Source of the DNA: Motilibacter aurantiacus
GTDB taxonomy: Bacteria > Actinomycetota > Actinomycetes > Motilibacterales > Motilibacteraceae
Assembly: GCF_011250645.1 (NCBI RefSeq)
Contig: NZ_JAANNO010000007.1
Location: forward strand, 1 to 34,638
DNA length: 34,638 bases
Reading direction: 5' to 3'
Part shown: positions 1 to 7,368 of the stretch, piece after piece
Layout of the letters: every line of letters starts with the position of its first letter
Numbering within the stretch: the stretch's first letter is position 1
Notes under the pieces: model-generated
The model's input: only the letters and a program-made list of their open reading frames with translations
Told to the model about the DNA's origin: nothing
The model's database searches: none
Position numbers and translations under genes: made by a program

Positions 1-63
1 TTGAGCCCGGAACCGCTCCTCACTCCAACGGGCGAACGTGCCGCCGGCTCCGGGACGCGGGAA

Positions 64-94
64 GGGCGGCCTCCCGCGGGTCGGGAAGCCGCCC
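64..94 (-). terminator. Hairpin terminator after the GT2 gene
   Basis: A 13-bp inverted repeat with a 5-nt loop (arms 64-76 and 82-94) lies 20 nt past the stop of the minus-strand glycosyltransferase gene. The one imperfect pair is a G-U wobble only when read on the minus strand, so it folds better as the end of that transcript. There is no clear U-run. Bases 1-63 show no supportable feature. Confidence 0.65.
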
Positions 95-113
95 TCCGGC
101 GGGCGTGCTGGGC

Positions 114-2261
114 TCAGACCAGCAGCTCGCCGACGACGCGCGGCGCAAGCAGGGTCAGCTCGGACGTGACCGTGTCCGCCTCTGCGTCGGGGACGGCGTC
201 AGCCGCGGCGAGGAACAGCGGCAGCGCCCGGTCGTCCCGGAAGGACTCCAGCGCGACGGCGGCGGCCAGCACCCGCTCACGGGCCGGCCGGCCCGGGTCC
301 TCGGCGATGGCGAGCAGCGGGCAGCCGGCGGTGATCCCGAGCCCGCGGGCTCGCGCGGACCACTCCAACGCCCGCAGGACGGTACGCCGCCCCGCCACCT
401 GCAGGGCCGCGGCGAGCACGGCACGCGACTGCGGCCACACCGCGTACGCCCGCTCGAACAGCTCGTCGGCGTCCTCGTCGCGCAGCGACAGCGCCTGCCC
501 GAGCAGAGGCAGGACGTCGTCGGCGGCGACGAGCTCCAGGTAGCGGTCGATCGGCGTCCCGGCCTCCGCGAAGAGCCGCAGCAGGACGGGCAGCTTGATC
601 GCGACGGGCTCGCGGGCCGTGACCTCGAGCACGCGCTCGACGCCCCGCTGCACCCGTCCGGAGGCCAGGGCCGCGTCGACCTCCAGCCCCAGCCAGGAGT
701 CCCGGGTACGGCGGAGCCCGACCTCGTCCTCGACGACGTCCGGCATCGACGCCAGCATCTCGAGCGCGCGCTCGGCGTCGCCCTGCCGGAGCGTGATCTC
801 GGCCTCGTACGCCCTCACGGACAGCCCTGCGATGCTGCGCTGGCGCAGCCGCTCGATCCACACCCGGGCCGCGTCGTAGTCACGCCGTCCGATGGTGACC
901 ATCACGCCGACCAGGCACGCCTGGCGCTCGTTGACCGGGGTACCGCCGGTGGCGAGCATCCGCTCCGCCGCGTCCAGCGCGCCGTCCCCCTCGCCGGCCG
1001 AGCACAGTGAGCGGGCCAGGTTGGCCAGGGCCTCACCGGGGTCACCGGCCAGCGCCCCGTCCTCGACGGCGAGCCGGGCCAGGTCCGCGTTGCGCTTGTA
1101 CTTGTCCCGCTCGGTCATGCGGTTCGGCAGGTACCCGGAGTGGACGAGCCGCACCTCGCTGATGTCCTCCTCGAGGGGGACGTCGCCGTCGCGGCCCATG
1201 AGCTGCTCGTGGAGCCTCCCGGCCCACCAGCCCAGCTGCGTGCGCACGATCCGGCGGGACCGCATCTGGCTGCCGGCGCCCACTCCGACCACCTCGTTCT
1301 CCAGCCGGATCACGCACGACCCCACGTGGCCGGGGATGTCGCGCATCAGGCGCCGGAAGCCCTGCGGGCTCCCGCTGGCCACCTCGTCGGCGTCGACGAA
1401 GAAGGCCCACTGCCCCAGGCAGTGCAGCAGGGCCCGGTTCCTGGCGTCGGCGAAGTGGTCGTTCCAGTACCCCGGCACCACCCGGGCACCGGCGGCGCGC
1501 GCGATCTCCACGGTGCGGTCGGTGGAGCCGGTGTCGTAGACGACGACCTCGTCGCAGAACCCCTGCAGCGCGGAGATGCTCGCGGCGAGGACGTCCTCCT
1601 CGTCCTTGACGATCATGCAGCCCGAGACCAGGGGGCGCTGCGCCGGGCGCAGCGAGCACGTCCCGGCCGCGTCCCGGTGGGACCACCAGCTCTCCGCCGC
1701 CACGGCCAGGCGGCCGTCCTCGACGGCCGCCAGGCGGGCGCCGAGGCCGGCGCCGAGGTCGTCGACCCGCGCGAGGTCGGAGGCCCGCGCCGCGAGCACC
1801 AGGTCCGCGAGCTCCTCCGCGGCCCAGTGCTCGCCGCGCAGCTGCCGGGACTGCTCCCGAGCGAACGCCCGGAGGCTGCTGCGGCTCTGGACCGACGCGA
1901 CCGGCGGCACGAGCTGCTGGCGCCCGGCCGCGAGGTCGGTACGCGGGCCGACCGCGGCGACCCCGTCGACGAGCGCGGCGGCCAGCTGGTCCACCGCGTG
2001 CGGGGGCGCGATGCAGTCGCCGTCGACGAGCAGGACCACCTCGCCGCGCGCAGCGGCGAGGCCGAGCGCGCGCAGCTCGGCGAGCGAGGCGCCCGCCGGC
2101 GCCCGGACCGCCCGGGCACCGGCGAGCGGCCCGACCGGCGCGCCGGCGACCACGAGCACCTCGTCCTGCAGCCGCAGGGAGGGCTTCAGGGAGGACAGCA
2201 GCTCGGCAACCGGGCCGGCCGCCGTCACGACGACGGAGACGGGAGGGCGCTGGGCGCTCAT
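114..2261 (-). CDS. GT2 glycosyltransferase with two GT-A-like domains and a helical repeat tail
   Basis: A 715-residue glycosyltransferase, probably cytoplasmic, with no signal peptide or membrane segment. Residues 5-100 resemble a reduced GT2 domain (VSVVVTA start, LLVDGDC near 77-83). A second, clearer GT2 domain starts near residue 211 with SGCMIVKDEED, YDTGSTD near 242 and the metal-binding FVDADE near 288. From about residue 385 the protein is alanine- and leucine-rich and helical, TPR-like. SunS-type and spore-coat-type glycosyltransferases share the second-domain layout. The ATG overlaps the TGA of a 16-codon upstream ORF (ATGA). It closes a run with a GT80 sialyltransferase and a CDP-glycerol transferase-like gene, so it probably builds the same glycan. 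The acceptor is unknown; flagellin is my inference from the neighbouring flagellar genes. Confidence 0.85.
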   Translation of the reverse strand: MSAQRPPVSVVVTAAGPVAELLSSLKPSLRLQDEVLVVAGAPVGPLAGARAVRAPAGASLAELRALGLAAARGEVVLLVDGDCIAPPHAVDQLAAALVDGVAAVGPRTDLAAGRQQLVPPVASVQSRSSLRAFAREQSRQLRGEHWAAEELADLVLAARASDLARVDDLGAGLGARLAAVEDGRLAVAAESWWSHRDAAGTCSLRPAQRPLVSGCMIVKDEEDVLAASISALQGFCDEVVVYDTGSTDRTVEIARAAGARVVPGYWNDHFADARNRALLHCLGQWAFFVDADEVASGSPQGFRRLMRDIPGHVGSCVIRLENEVVGVGAGSQMRSRRIVRTQLGWWAGRLHEQLMGRDGDVPLEEDISEVRLVHSGYLPNRMTERDKYKRNADLARLAVEDGALAGDPGEALANLARSLCSAGEGDGALDAAERMLATGGTPVNERQACLVGVMVTIGRRDYDAARVWIERLRQRSIAGLSVRAYEAEITLRQGDAERALEMLASMPDVVEDEVGLRRTRDSWLGLEVDAALASGRVQRGVERVLEVTAREPVAIKLPVLLRLFAEAGTPIDRYLELVAADDVLPLLGQALSLRDEDADELFERAYAVWPQSRAVLAAALQVAGRRTVLRALEWSARARGLGITAGCPLLAIAEDPGRPARERVLAAAVALESFRDDRALPLFLAAADAVPDAEADTVTSELTLLAPRVVGELLV

Positions 2262-2308
2262 CGGCCGGCCACCTGCCGGCGGGACGGGGCGTACGGGGTG
2301 CGGCGCAT
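2258..2308 (-). CDS. 16-residue leader ORF upstream of the GT2 gene
   Basis: An ATG at 2308 has an ideal Shine-Dalgarno (GAGGAG at 2320-2315, 6-nt spacer) and opens a 16-codon frame encoding MRRTPYAPSRRQVAGR. Its TGA overlaps the ATG of the GT2 gene as ATGA. The GT2 start itself has only a modest AGGTGG upstream. The arrangement suggests that ribosomes load on this short ORF and pass to the GT2 gene by translational coupling. The peptide is very basic (5 Arg of 16). No function is known to me; it may matter only through its translation. Confidence 0.45.
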   Translation of the reverse strand: MRRTPYAPSRRQVAGR

Positions 2309-2361
2309 GGTCTTCTCCTCGACGCGTGCGGGCGAAGGCGGGTGGAGGGTCGTCGGACCCG

Positions 2362-3606
2362 TCAGGTGAGGGTCATCGGCACGAGCACCGGCACCACCTG
2401 ATGGGGTGACACCAGGCCGGACTCGAGCATGAGGTCCAGGAGCGGCGCGTCCGGGCCTCCGGAGACCGCGGTGCGGTCGGTGAGCAGGAACTGCAGGCGG
2501 TCGGCCGGGATCGTGAACTGCGCGGAGCTGACGACGCCTCCGTAGCGCCGCGGCAGCAGCCCGAGCACGGCGAAGAGCTCCAGCGGGGCGCGGGCCGGGA
2601 CGTGGACGACGTCGTCGCCGAGGGCCGCAGCGATCGCGGCGTGGTTGGCGAGGTTCGCCGGGTGCCCCTTGAACGCGAGCCGGGTGCCGGCGGGGATCGT
2701 GCCGTCGGCGCGCAGCGCGGCGATGGCCTCGATCTGGCTGGCGGCGAGCCGGGCGTCGAACTCGTCGTCCCACGCGCCGGTCGCCGTGAAGAGCAGGGCG
2801 CTGTCGTCCGCCGCGAGCTCGGCGAGGCCGGCGACCTGCTCGCCGTCCAGCCCGAAGAGGCCGAGGTAGTGCTCGACCTGCTGCGGCGACAGGTCCGGCA
2901 GCCCGTCGAAGCTCATGTCCGCGGCGTACGGCTCGAGGTACGCGTGCAGCCGGCGCCCGGGCTCGTCGCGCAGCAGGATGTCGCGCCGCAACAGGTGGTA
3001 GCGGGTCGGGAACAGGTGCTGCCAGGCGTAGCTCTGGGCGATGCCCCAGAGCAGGGGCTGGCGGGCGAGGACGGCCCGGCGCAGGTCGTTGGCGGCGGCC
3101 GCGACCTGCCGCTCCGGGTCGCGCTGCCGCTTCAGCACCTCGCGCTCGAGCAGGCCGATGTTGCCGTCGTCGTAGAGGTCGAGCGAGATGCGCTCGCGCG
3201 CGTCCGGCACGAGGAGGCACAGCTCGCGCAGCAGGGGGACCACGCTCTTGCCCGCGTGGTGCTGGTTCGCGTGGATCTCGATGCGCTCGAACCGGCGGGC
3301 CTGGACGAGCCGGCCGACCACGTCGACGAAGTCGCCGCTGACCGCAGCCGTCTGCGGGACGAAGTGCGCGTTGCGGCCCCCCATCTGCTCGGCGGTCAGC
3401 GGGAGCCGCAGCCAGGTGGCGACCTTGAACACGTCCTCCCGGTCGGCGCACGCGACGAAGTCGGCGACCTGGCGGAGCAGCGAGAGGCTGGTGGAGTCGA
3501 CGTAGAGCTTGAGCACCTCACCCTCGACCGGCCGGGCCGGCGTGGTCGCGCCACGTCCGCCGTAGGCCCGGCCGGTGGGCGGGGCCAGCACGCTGCCGGC
3601 GGTCAC
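2362..3606 (-). CDS. GT80-family sialyltransferase-like glycosyltransferase
   Basis: A 414-residue protein matching, from memory, the whole fold of Pasteurella PmST1 and Photobacterium GT80 sialyltransferases, which transfer sialic acid from CMP-Neu5Ac. The domain begins at VLKLYVDSTS (residue 31). Motifs appear in family order: YDDG at 145-148 (D147 matches the general base), WQHLFPTRYHLL near 195, TGAWDDE with W279, FKGHP at 312-316 (H315 matches the general acid), E343 in PLELFAVLGLLP, and GGVVSS with S360-S361, which bind the CMP phosphate. The GTG start overlaps the previous gene's TGA (GTGA), so translation is coupled; a GTG at residue 31 is an alternative start. Donor could be another CMP-nonulosonate. 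No signal peptide is seen. The fold call is firm; donor and acceptor are inferred. Confidence 0.88.
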   Translation of the reverse strand: MTAGSVLAPPTGRAYGGRGATTPARPVEGEVLKLYVDSTSLSLLRQVADFVACADREDVFKVATWLRLPLTAEQMGGRNAHFVPQTAAVSGDFVDVVGRLVQARRFERIEIHANQHHAGKSVVPLLRELCLLVPDARERISLDLYDDGNIGLLEREVLKRQRDPERQVAAAANDLRRAVLARQPLLWGIAQSYAWQHLFPTRYHLLRRDILLRDEPGRRLHAYLEPYAADMSFDGLPDLSPQQVEHYLGLFGLDGEQVAGLAELAADDSALLFTATGAWDDEFDARLAASQIEAIAALRADGTIPAGTRLAFKGHPANLANHAAIAAALGDDVVHVPARAPLELFAVLGLLPRRYGGVVSSAQFTIPADRLQFLLTDRTAVSGGPDAPLLDLMLESGLVSPHQVVPVLVPMTLT

Positions 3607-5333
3607 CGGTCGCCCCGGAGGCCCGCGGCCTGCAGCAGCCCGGCGCCGACGGCGTCGTCCTCGAGGAAGAGCTCGGCCCGCAGCGAGTCGACGATGTCCG
3701 CGACGATCCGCTCGCTGGCGCGCCCGTCGGCGAAGGGGAAGTGGCGGTGGACCGCCGCCGCGCGCTCGGCCTCCTGCGGGTCCTTGCCCCGGCGGACCAG
3801 CTCGAGGAACTCCTCCACGTCGGCCCAGGAACGTGCCTGGTACATCGCCTCGAAGTACGCGCCCTCGGCGTTGGTGCCCGGCCCGTCCTCCCGGCGCAGG
3901 TAGAGCAGCGGCTTGCCGGTGGGCATGAAGACCGTGGCGAGCGAGCTGAGGTCGCTCATCATGGCGTCGGCAGCCGCGAGCGCCTCGGTGTAGTCGGCGG
4001 TGAGGTCGAGCACGATGTGCTCGTTCTCGTCCGCAACGCGGCGCAGCGTCTGCTCCACCCGGGAGGGGCCGCCCTCGAGCAGGGCCAGGTCGGCGAAGAG
4101 CCGGAAGTGCGGCCGGATGATCAGCATGAGGTCCGACCGCTGCAGGAAGCGCTGCAGCATCGGCTGCAGGTAGAGGTGGAAGGTCGACCAGCCGCCCTCC
4201 TCCATGCGGAAGTGCGGGTTCCAGAGCACCACGCGGCGTCCCTTGGCGCGAGCGCGCAGCTCCCGGCCCCAGGACCGGGGGGTGGAGCGCAGGCTGACGT
4301 CCAGCTTGGGCGAGCCGAGCACTCGGACCGGGGCGTCCCCGGCGGCGCAGTGGGCGGCGTACAGCCTGGCCTGCTCCCGCGACGGCAGGTAGGCCCGCCA
4401 GGCGAAGCGCTGCAGCGGGAGGTCCCACAGCAGCTTGGTCATGAGCGCGCCGTCGATCGCGTTGTTGCCGTAGGGGACGGACACCAGGCGGACCCCCCGC
4501 TCCGCGAGCACGGTCGCGCTGAGCTCGGCGGGGCGGAACTCGTCGTAGGGGTTGTCCACCACGAGGACGTCGACGTCGTCGAGGAAGCTCGCGAGCCAGG
4601 AGCCGTCGCGCGGGTCGTAGCCCTGCTCCCGCAGGAACTGCGCGGTGCTGGCGCCGGTGCCGTCGGCGACGGTGTCGATCGCGGTCAGCGTGAAGTCGAG
4701 GTCGGGGTGGGCGGCCAGCTCGGCGCAGAGCGCGGAGACCGAGCTCCACGTCTGGCGCTGCTGGACGAGCAGCACGACGTGCGGCTTGCGGCGCCCGGCG
4801 GTCAGGTCGCGGGCGAGGAGCACGTCCCGGCGGCTGATCGCCGCCTCGACCCGGGCGCGGTCGCGCTGGGCCATGAGGACCATGAGGTGGCCGGCGTGGA
4901 CTGCGTCGGTCGCCGGTTCCGCGGCCTGCTCGGACGGCGCCTCCGCGGTCGCGTCGGTGGCGTCCCACAGCTCGCGCGCCAGCAGTGTCAGCAGCGCGAT
5001 GGAGCGGGCGTTCTCGGCCTCGTCACGGCCGGCGGGCACGCGGCGCAGCGCCTCGACGGCCTCTGCCTCCGCCTGCCCCACGAGCAGCACCTCGGGCAGG
5101 GCGCGGAGGTCGGCCACGGCTGCGGTGCAGATCTGCTGCACGGCCTCGGCGTGGGCCTGGGTGGGCTCGTCGACGCCCTGCAGCGTCAGGACGACCTCGA
5201 CCGGGTCGTTCGCGGTGAAGACCTGGACGGCCGCGGAGACGACGACCTGCACCTGCGGGAGGGCCAGGTCCTCGATCTCGACGACGACTGCGTGGCGGAG
5301 CGGGCTGGCCGCGTCGGCTGGGGTCACGTTCAC
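3603..5333 (-). CDS. CDP-glycerol glycerophosphotransferase-like protein
   Basis: About 576 residues. The C-terminal 380 residues resemble the TagB/TagF family (PF04464), which transfers polyol phosphates from CDP-polyols. Visible signs are VVLWNPHFRM, LMLIIRPHFRLF (the R-x-H site) and AAADAMMSDLSSLATVFMPTGKP (metal/phosphate loop D-x-S-S). The N-terminal 130-180 residues are not recognised and may bind the acceptor or partner enzymes. It lies 26 nt after a LicC-like nucleotidyltransferase that could supply its CDP-linked donor, and its stop overlaps the GT80 start. Two in-frame GTG starts exist (5333 and 5327). A FliA-like -10 ends at 5335, so if that promoter is real only GTG 5327 can be used, on a leaderless mRNA. 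Substrate is unknown. Confidence 0.8.
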   Translation of the reverse strand: MNVTPADAASPLRHAVVVEIEDLALPQVQVVVSAAVQVFTANDPVEVVLTLQGVDEPTQAHAEAVQQICTAAVADLRALPEVLLVGQAEAEAVEALRRVPAGRDEAENARSIALLTLLARELWDATDATAEAPSEQAAEPATDAVHAGHLMVLMAQRDRARVEAAISRRDVLLARDLTAGRRKPHVVLLVQQRQTWSSVSALCAELAAHPDLDFTLTAIDTVADGTGASTAQFLREQGYDPRDGSWLASFLDDVDVLVVDNPYDEFRPAELSATVLAERGVRLVSVPYGNNAIDGALMTKLLWDLPLQRFAWRAYLPSREQARLYAAHCAAGDAPVRVLGSPKLDVSLRSTPRSWGRELRARAKGRRVVLWNPHFRMEEGGWSTFHLYLQPMLQRFLQRSDLMLIIRPHFRLFADLALLEGGPSRVEQTLRRVADENEHIVLDLTADYTEALAAADAMMSDLSSLATVFMPTGKPLLYLRREDGPGTNAEGAYFEAMYQARSWADVEEFLELVRRGKDPQEAERAAAVHRHFPFADGRASERIVADIVDSLRAELFLEDDAVGAGLLQAAGLRGDR

Positions 5334-5334
5334 T

Positions 5335-5362
5335 GGATCGGCCCAGTGGCGGCGTGACCTTA
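5335..5362 (-). promoter_or_regulatory. Candidate FliA/WhiG-type promoter before the glycan-transferase genes
   Basis: On the minus strand TAAG (5362-5359), a 16-nt spacer and GCCGATCC (5342-5335) resemble the actinobacterial FliA/WhiG consensus TAAA-N15/16-GCCGATAA. It overlaps the TAA stop of the nucleotidyltransferase gene. A transcript starting about 7 nt beyond the -10 would begin at GTG 5327. GCCGAT occurs by chance in GC-rich DNA, so this rests on the paired -35 and the placement. Confidence 0.45.
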
Positions 5363-6115
5363 ACGGGTCGTCAAGACCGGCGTGCGCTCGGCCGACACGT
5401 ACGCGCTGGCGGCCTCGAGGTCCTGCGGGAAGTCGACCTCGACCGCGAAGTGGTCCCCGAGGTCGAGCCCGAGCCAGCGCTCGCCGCGGGTGATGCTCGC
5501 CTCGACAGCGGCCTCGAAGTAGTCCCGGTCGTCGGCCCGGCGCAGCTCGGCGACGAGCCGGGCGCGGGTGGCGGCGCTCACCAGGTTCACCCCGATGGCC
5601 TCGCCCTGGCCCCCGCGGACGGACTTGGACAGCTCGCGGACGCAGCCGCCGGCGTCGAGGACGTACTTGACCTCCTCGTCCGCCGTCCGGCCGGGCTTCA
5701 CCCCGATCAGGTTGGCCGTCGTGGACATGACGGCCGAGATCACCGTGTCGGCGAAGGAGGCGGAGAAGACGACGTCGCTGTTGAGCCACAGCGCGCCTCG
5801 CCCGTTGTCGGCGCCCGTGCTCTCCAGCCCGACGAGCAGGGACTTGGCGGTGTTGGTCTGGCCGTAGCGCTCGTTCTGGGCGAAGCTCGCCCACGGGAAG
5901 CGCTCGCGGAACTCCTCGTGCCGGTGCCCGACCACGAGGGTGAACGTGCAGCCCTGCTCGCGCAGCGGCTCGAGCAGGCGCAGCTGGCGGCCGAGGAGGG
6001 TCTCCCCGCCGGGCAGCGGGGTCAGCGGCTTGGGGGCCGAGCCGCCCAGCCGCGAGCCGAGGCCGGCGGCGAGGACGACCACGTCCAGGCCGGAAGGCGG
6101 GACGGCGGGAACCAT
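5360..6115 (-). CDS. LicC-like sugar/alcohol-phosphate nucleotidyltransferase
   Basis: A 251-residue cytoplasmic GT-A-fold nucleotidyltransferase. Residues 12-30 hold the nucleotide-binding VVLAAGLGSRLGG followed by PKPL; LNSDVVF near 101-107 gives the metal-binding Asp (D104); GEAIGVN sits near 161 and VEVDFPQDLEAA near 225. This layout fits CTP:phosphocholine cytidylyltransferase LicC and related NTP-transferases that make activated small-molecule phosphates. Next to a CDP-glycerol transferase-like gene, a CDP-linked product is the natural guess, but CMP-sugar or NDP-sugar synthesis is not excluded. ATG 6115 has GGAG 4 nt upstream. It stands 95 nt after the sigma-factor gene, on the same strand. 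Confidence 0.8.
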   Translation of the reverse strand: MVPAVPPSGLDVVVLAAGLGSRLGGSAPKPLTPLPGGETLLGRQLRLLEPLREQGCTFTLVVGHRHEEFRERFPWASFAQNERYGQTNTAKSLLVGLESTGADNGRGALWLNSDVVFSASFADTVISAVMSTTANLIGVKPGRTADEEVKYVLDAGGCVRELSKSVRGGQGEAIGVNLVSAATRARLVAELRRADDRDYFEAAVEASITRGERWLGLDLGDHFAVEVDFPQDLEAASAYVSAERTPVLTTR

Positions 6116-6166
6116 GGGTGCTCCAGGTGTGGCTGGGGGAAGGCCGGTTCTGGGGGTACTGGGGCG

Positions 6167-6193
6167 CTCGGCAGTCGCCGGGCGCGACCTGAG
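6167..6193 (-). promoter_or_regulatory. Weak FliA-like promoter before the nucleotidyltransferase gene
   Basis: CTCAG (6193-6189), 16 nt, GCCGAGCG (6172-6167 for the core). The -35 equals that before flgN, but the -10 has GCCGAG instead of GCCGAT. It would give a roughly 43-nt leader with a GGAG site. Read-through from the sigma gene is an equally simple alternative. Confidence 0.25.
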
Positions 6194-6210
6194 ACGAGGG
6201 CGCGCGCGGG

Positions 6211-7113
6211 TCAGGCGACGTTGGCCGGCGCGTACGCCGCGGCGGCGTAGGCGGGCGTGCGGCCGGACAGCCGGGCCTTGAAGTCGCCGCTCGCGGCCAC
6301 CTCGGCGAAGTACGCCTCGCGCCGGCGGGCGGCGCAGCCACCGGGGCGGGCGGCGGGGGCCACCATCGAGGGCTCGACCTGGGAGTTGATGCCGTCCTTG
6401 AGCAGCGCGAGCGCCTCGGCGCGCATCTGGGAGACGCGGGACTCGCTGACGCCGAGCTCGGCCGCGATCTCCGCCATCGGCCGCTCCTCGAAGAAGTAGC
6501 GGACCACGACGGTGCGCAGCCGCTCCGGCAGCACGTCGACCGCGTCGTACAGGTAGCCGACCTTCTCCCGGTGCAGCAGCACCTCGTCCGGCGCCGGCTC
6601 GTGCACGGCGACGACGTCGTCGAGGCTGCCGGACTCACCGAAGCCCTGCAGGCTCAGCACGACCGCGCGCTGCACGTCGTCCTCGACCGAGCCGAGCTCC
6701 TGGACGGGGACGCCGAGGTGGGCGGCGATCTCGGCCTGGGTGGGCGTCCGGCCCAGCACCCGGGTCAGCTCCTCCTCGGCCGCGTCACGCTTGCGGGCGC
6801 GGGTGCGGACCGAGCGGCTGGCCCAGTCGTAGCTGCGCAGCTCGTCGATGAGGGCGCCCCGGATGCGGGTCGAGGCGAAGCGGGCGAACGGCACCCCGCG
6901 GTCGTCGTCGTACGAGCGGGCGGCCTGCGCGAGGGCGGCGAGCCCGGCGGAGGAGAGCTCGTCACGGCTCACGTGGGCCGGCAGCCGGCCGAGGAGCTCG
7001 CTGACGAGGTACCCGACGAGCGGCATGTGCTCGCGGCACAGCTGCTCCTCGGTGCGGATCGAGCGGAGGGCCGTGCCTGCCGAGGAGCGGGCGTCGTGGC
7101 GCGTAGCGGTCAT
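6211..7113 (-). CDS. fliA: FliA/WhiG-family flagellar RNA polymerase sigma factor
   Basis: A 300-residue sigma-70 of the FliA (sigma28) class, which directs transcription of late flagellar genes. Region 2 spans about 26-105, with the class-typical DDDRGVPFARFASTRIRGAL and LRSYDWASRSVR. Region 3 is about 107-155. Region 4 is about 185-240, with LPERLRTVVVRYFFEERP and the helix-turn-helix GVSESRVSQMRAEAL. Residues 241-300 form an extra alanine-rich tail with no known domain, beyond the usual end of the family. ATG 7113 begins just before region 2; longer reading upstream adds low-complexity sequence and no domain. It is divergent from flgN across 255 bp. In non-motile Streptomyces the same family is WhiG, but the flagellar neighbours favour a motility role. 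Confidence 0.92.
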   Translation of the reverse strand: MTATRHDARSSAGTALRSIRTEEQLCREHMPLVGYLVSELLGRLPAHVSRDELSSAGLAALAQAARSYDDDRGVPFARFASTRIRGALIDELRSYDWASRSVRTRARKRDAAEEELTRVLGRTPTQAEIAAHLGVPVQELGSVEDDVQRAVVLSLQGFGESGSLDDVVAVHEPAPDEVLLHREKVGYLYDAVDVLPERLRTVVVRYFFEERPMAEIAAELGVSESRVSQMRAEALALLKDGINSQVEPSMVAPAARPGGCAARRREAYFAEVAASGDFKARLSGRTPAYAAAAYAPANVA

Positions 7114-7179
7114 GACCCGGGTCTCGGCGCGAACCGCCGAGTTCCTTGAGCGTTCCGGGGCCGAACCGCCCGCTGGGAC

Positions 7180-7227
7180 TACTCCCTTCGGGGGTACGGC
7201 CGGTCCCGGCTGGGCCCTTGTGCCCAG
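7180..7227. promoter_or_regulatory. Two inverted repeats in the fliA-flgN divergent region
   Basis: One 17-bp repeat (7180-7196) has TACTCCC and GGGGGTA arms around TTC with one non-pair. A second (7210-7227) has CTGGGC and GCCCAG arms 6 nt apart. Both lie between the divergent sigma-factor and flgN genes, where a repressor or activator of motility could bind. Neither clearly matches the BldD consensus. Function is inferred from position only. Confidence 0.3.
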
Positions 7228-7280
7228 AGCGATGCCCGATTTGGGCCGGGTCCCTGCGCCGGACGGGCGACGACGAACTC

Positions 7281-7307
7281 TCAGGTCGCCCCGCCGCAGG
7301 CCGATCC
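7281..7307 (+). promoter_or_regulatory. Candidate FliA-type promoter of the flgN-flgK-flgL-fliW genes
   Basis: TCAG (7281-7284), a 15-nt spacer and GCCGATCC (7300-7307) approximate the FliA consensus. A start near 7314 would leave a 55-nt leader containing the GGAGG at 7359-7363 ahead of flgN. Late hook-junction genes are classical FliA targets. Confidence 0.45.
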
Positions 7308-7368
7308 GGTACCCAGCACCAGTTGTCAGGGCCGGCCGGCCCGCATGGCCCGCGAGGCGGAGGACTAC

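Noticed and set aside
1-543. Plus-strand open frame over the GT2 gene
   Set aside because: Its composition (Ser, Arg, Ala runs) is that of the reverse strand of a GC-rich gene; the minus-strand frame has real glycosyltransferase motifs.
3607-4968. Longer GT80 frame starting at 4968
   Set aside because: The extra part shadows the CDP-glycerol transferase-like gene; homology to GT80 starts near residue 31 from GTG 3606.
5334-6638. Upstream extension of the CDP-glycerol transferase-like frame to 6638
   Set aside because: The added residues are Arg/Pro/Ala noise overlapping the nucleotidyltransferase and sigma genes in another frame.
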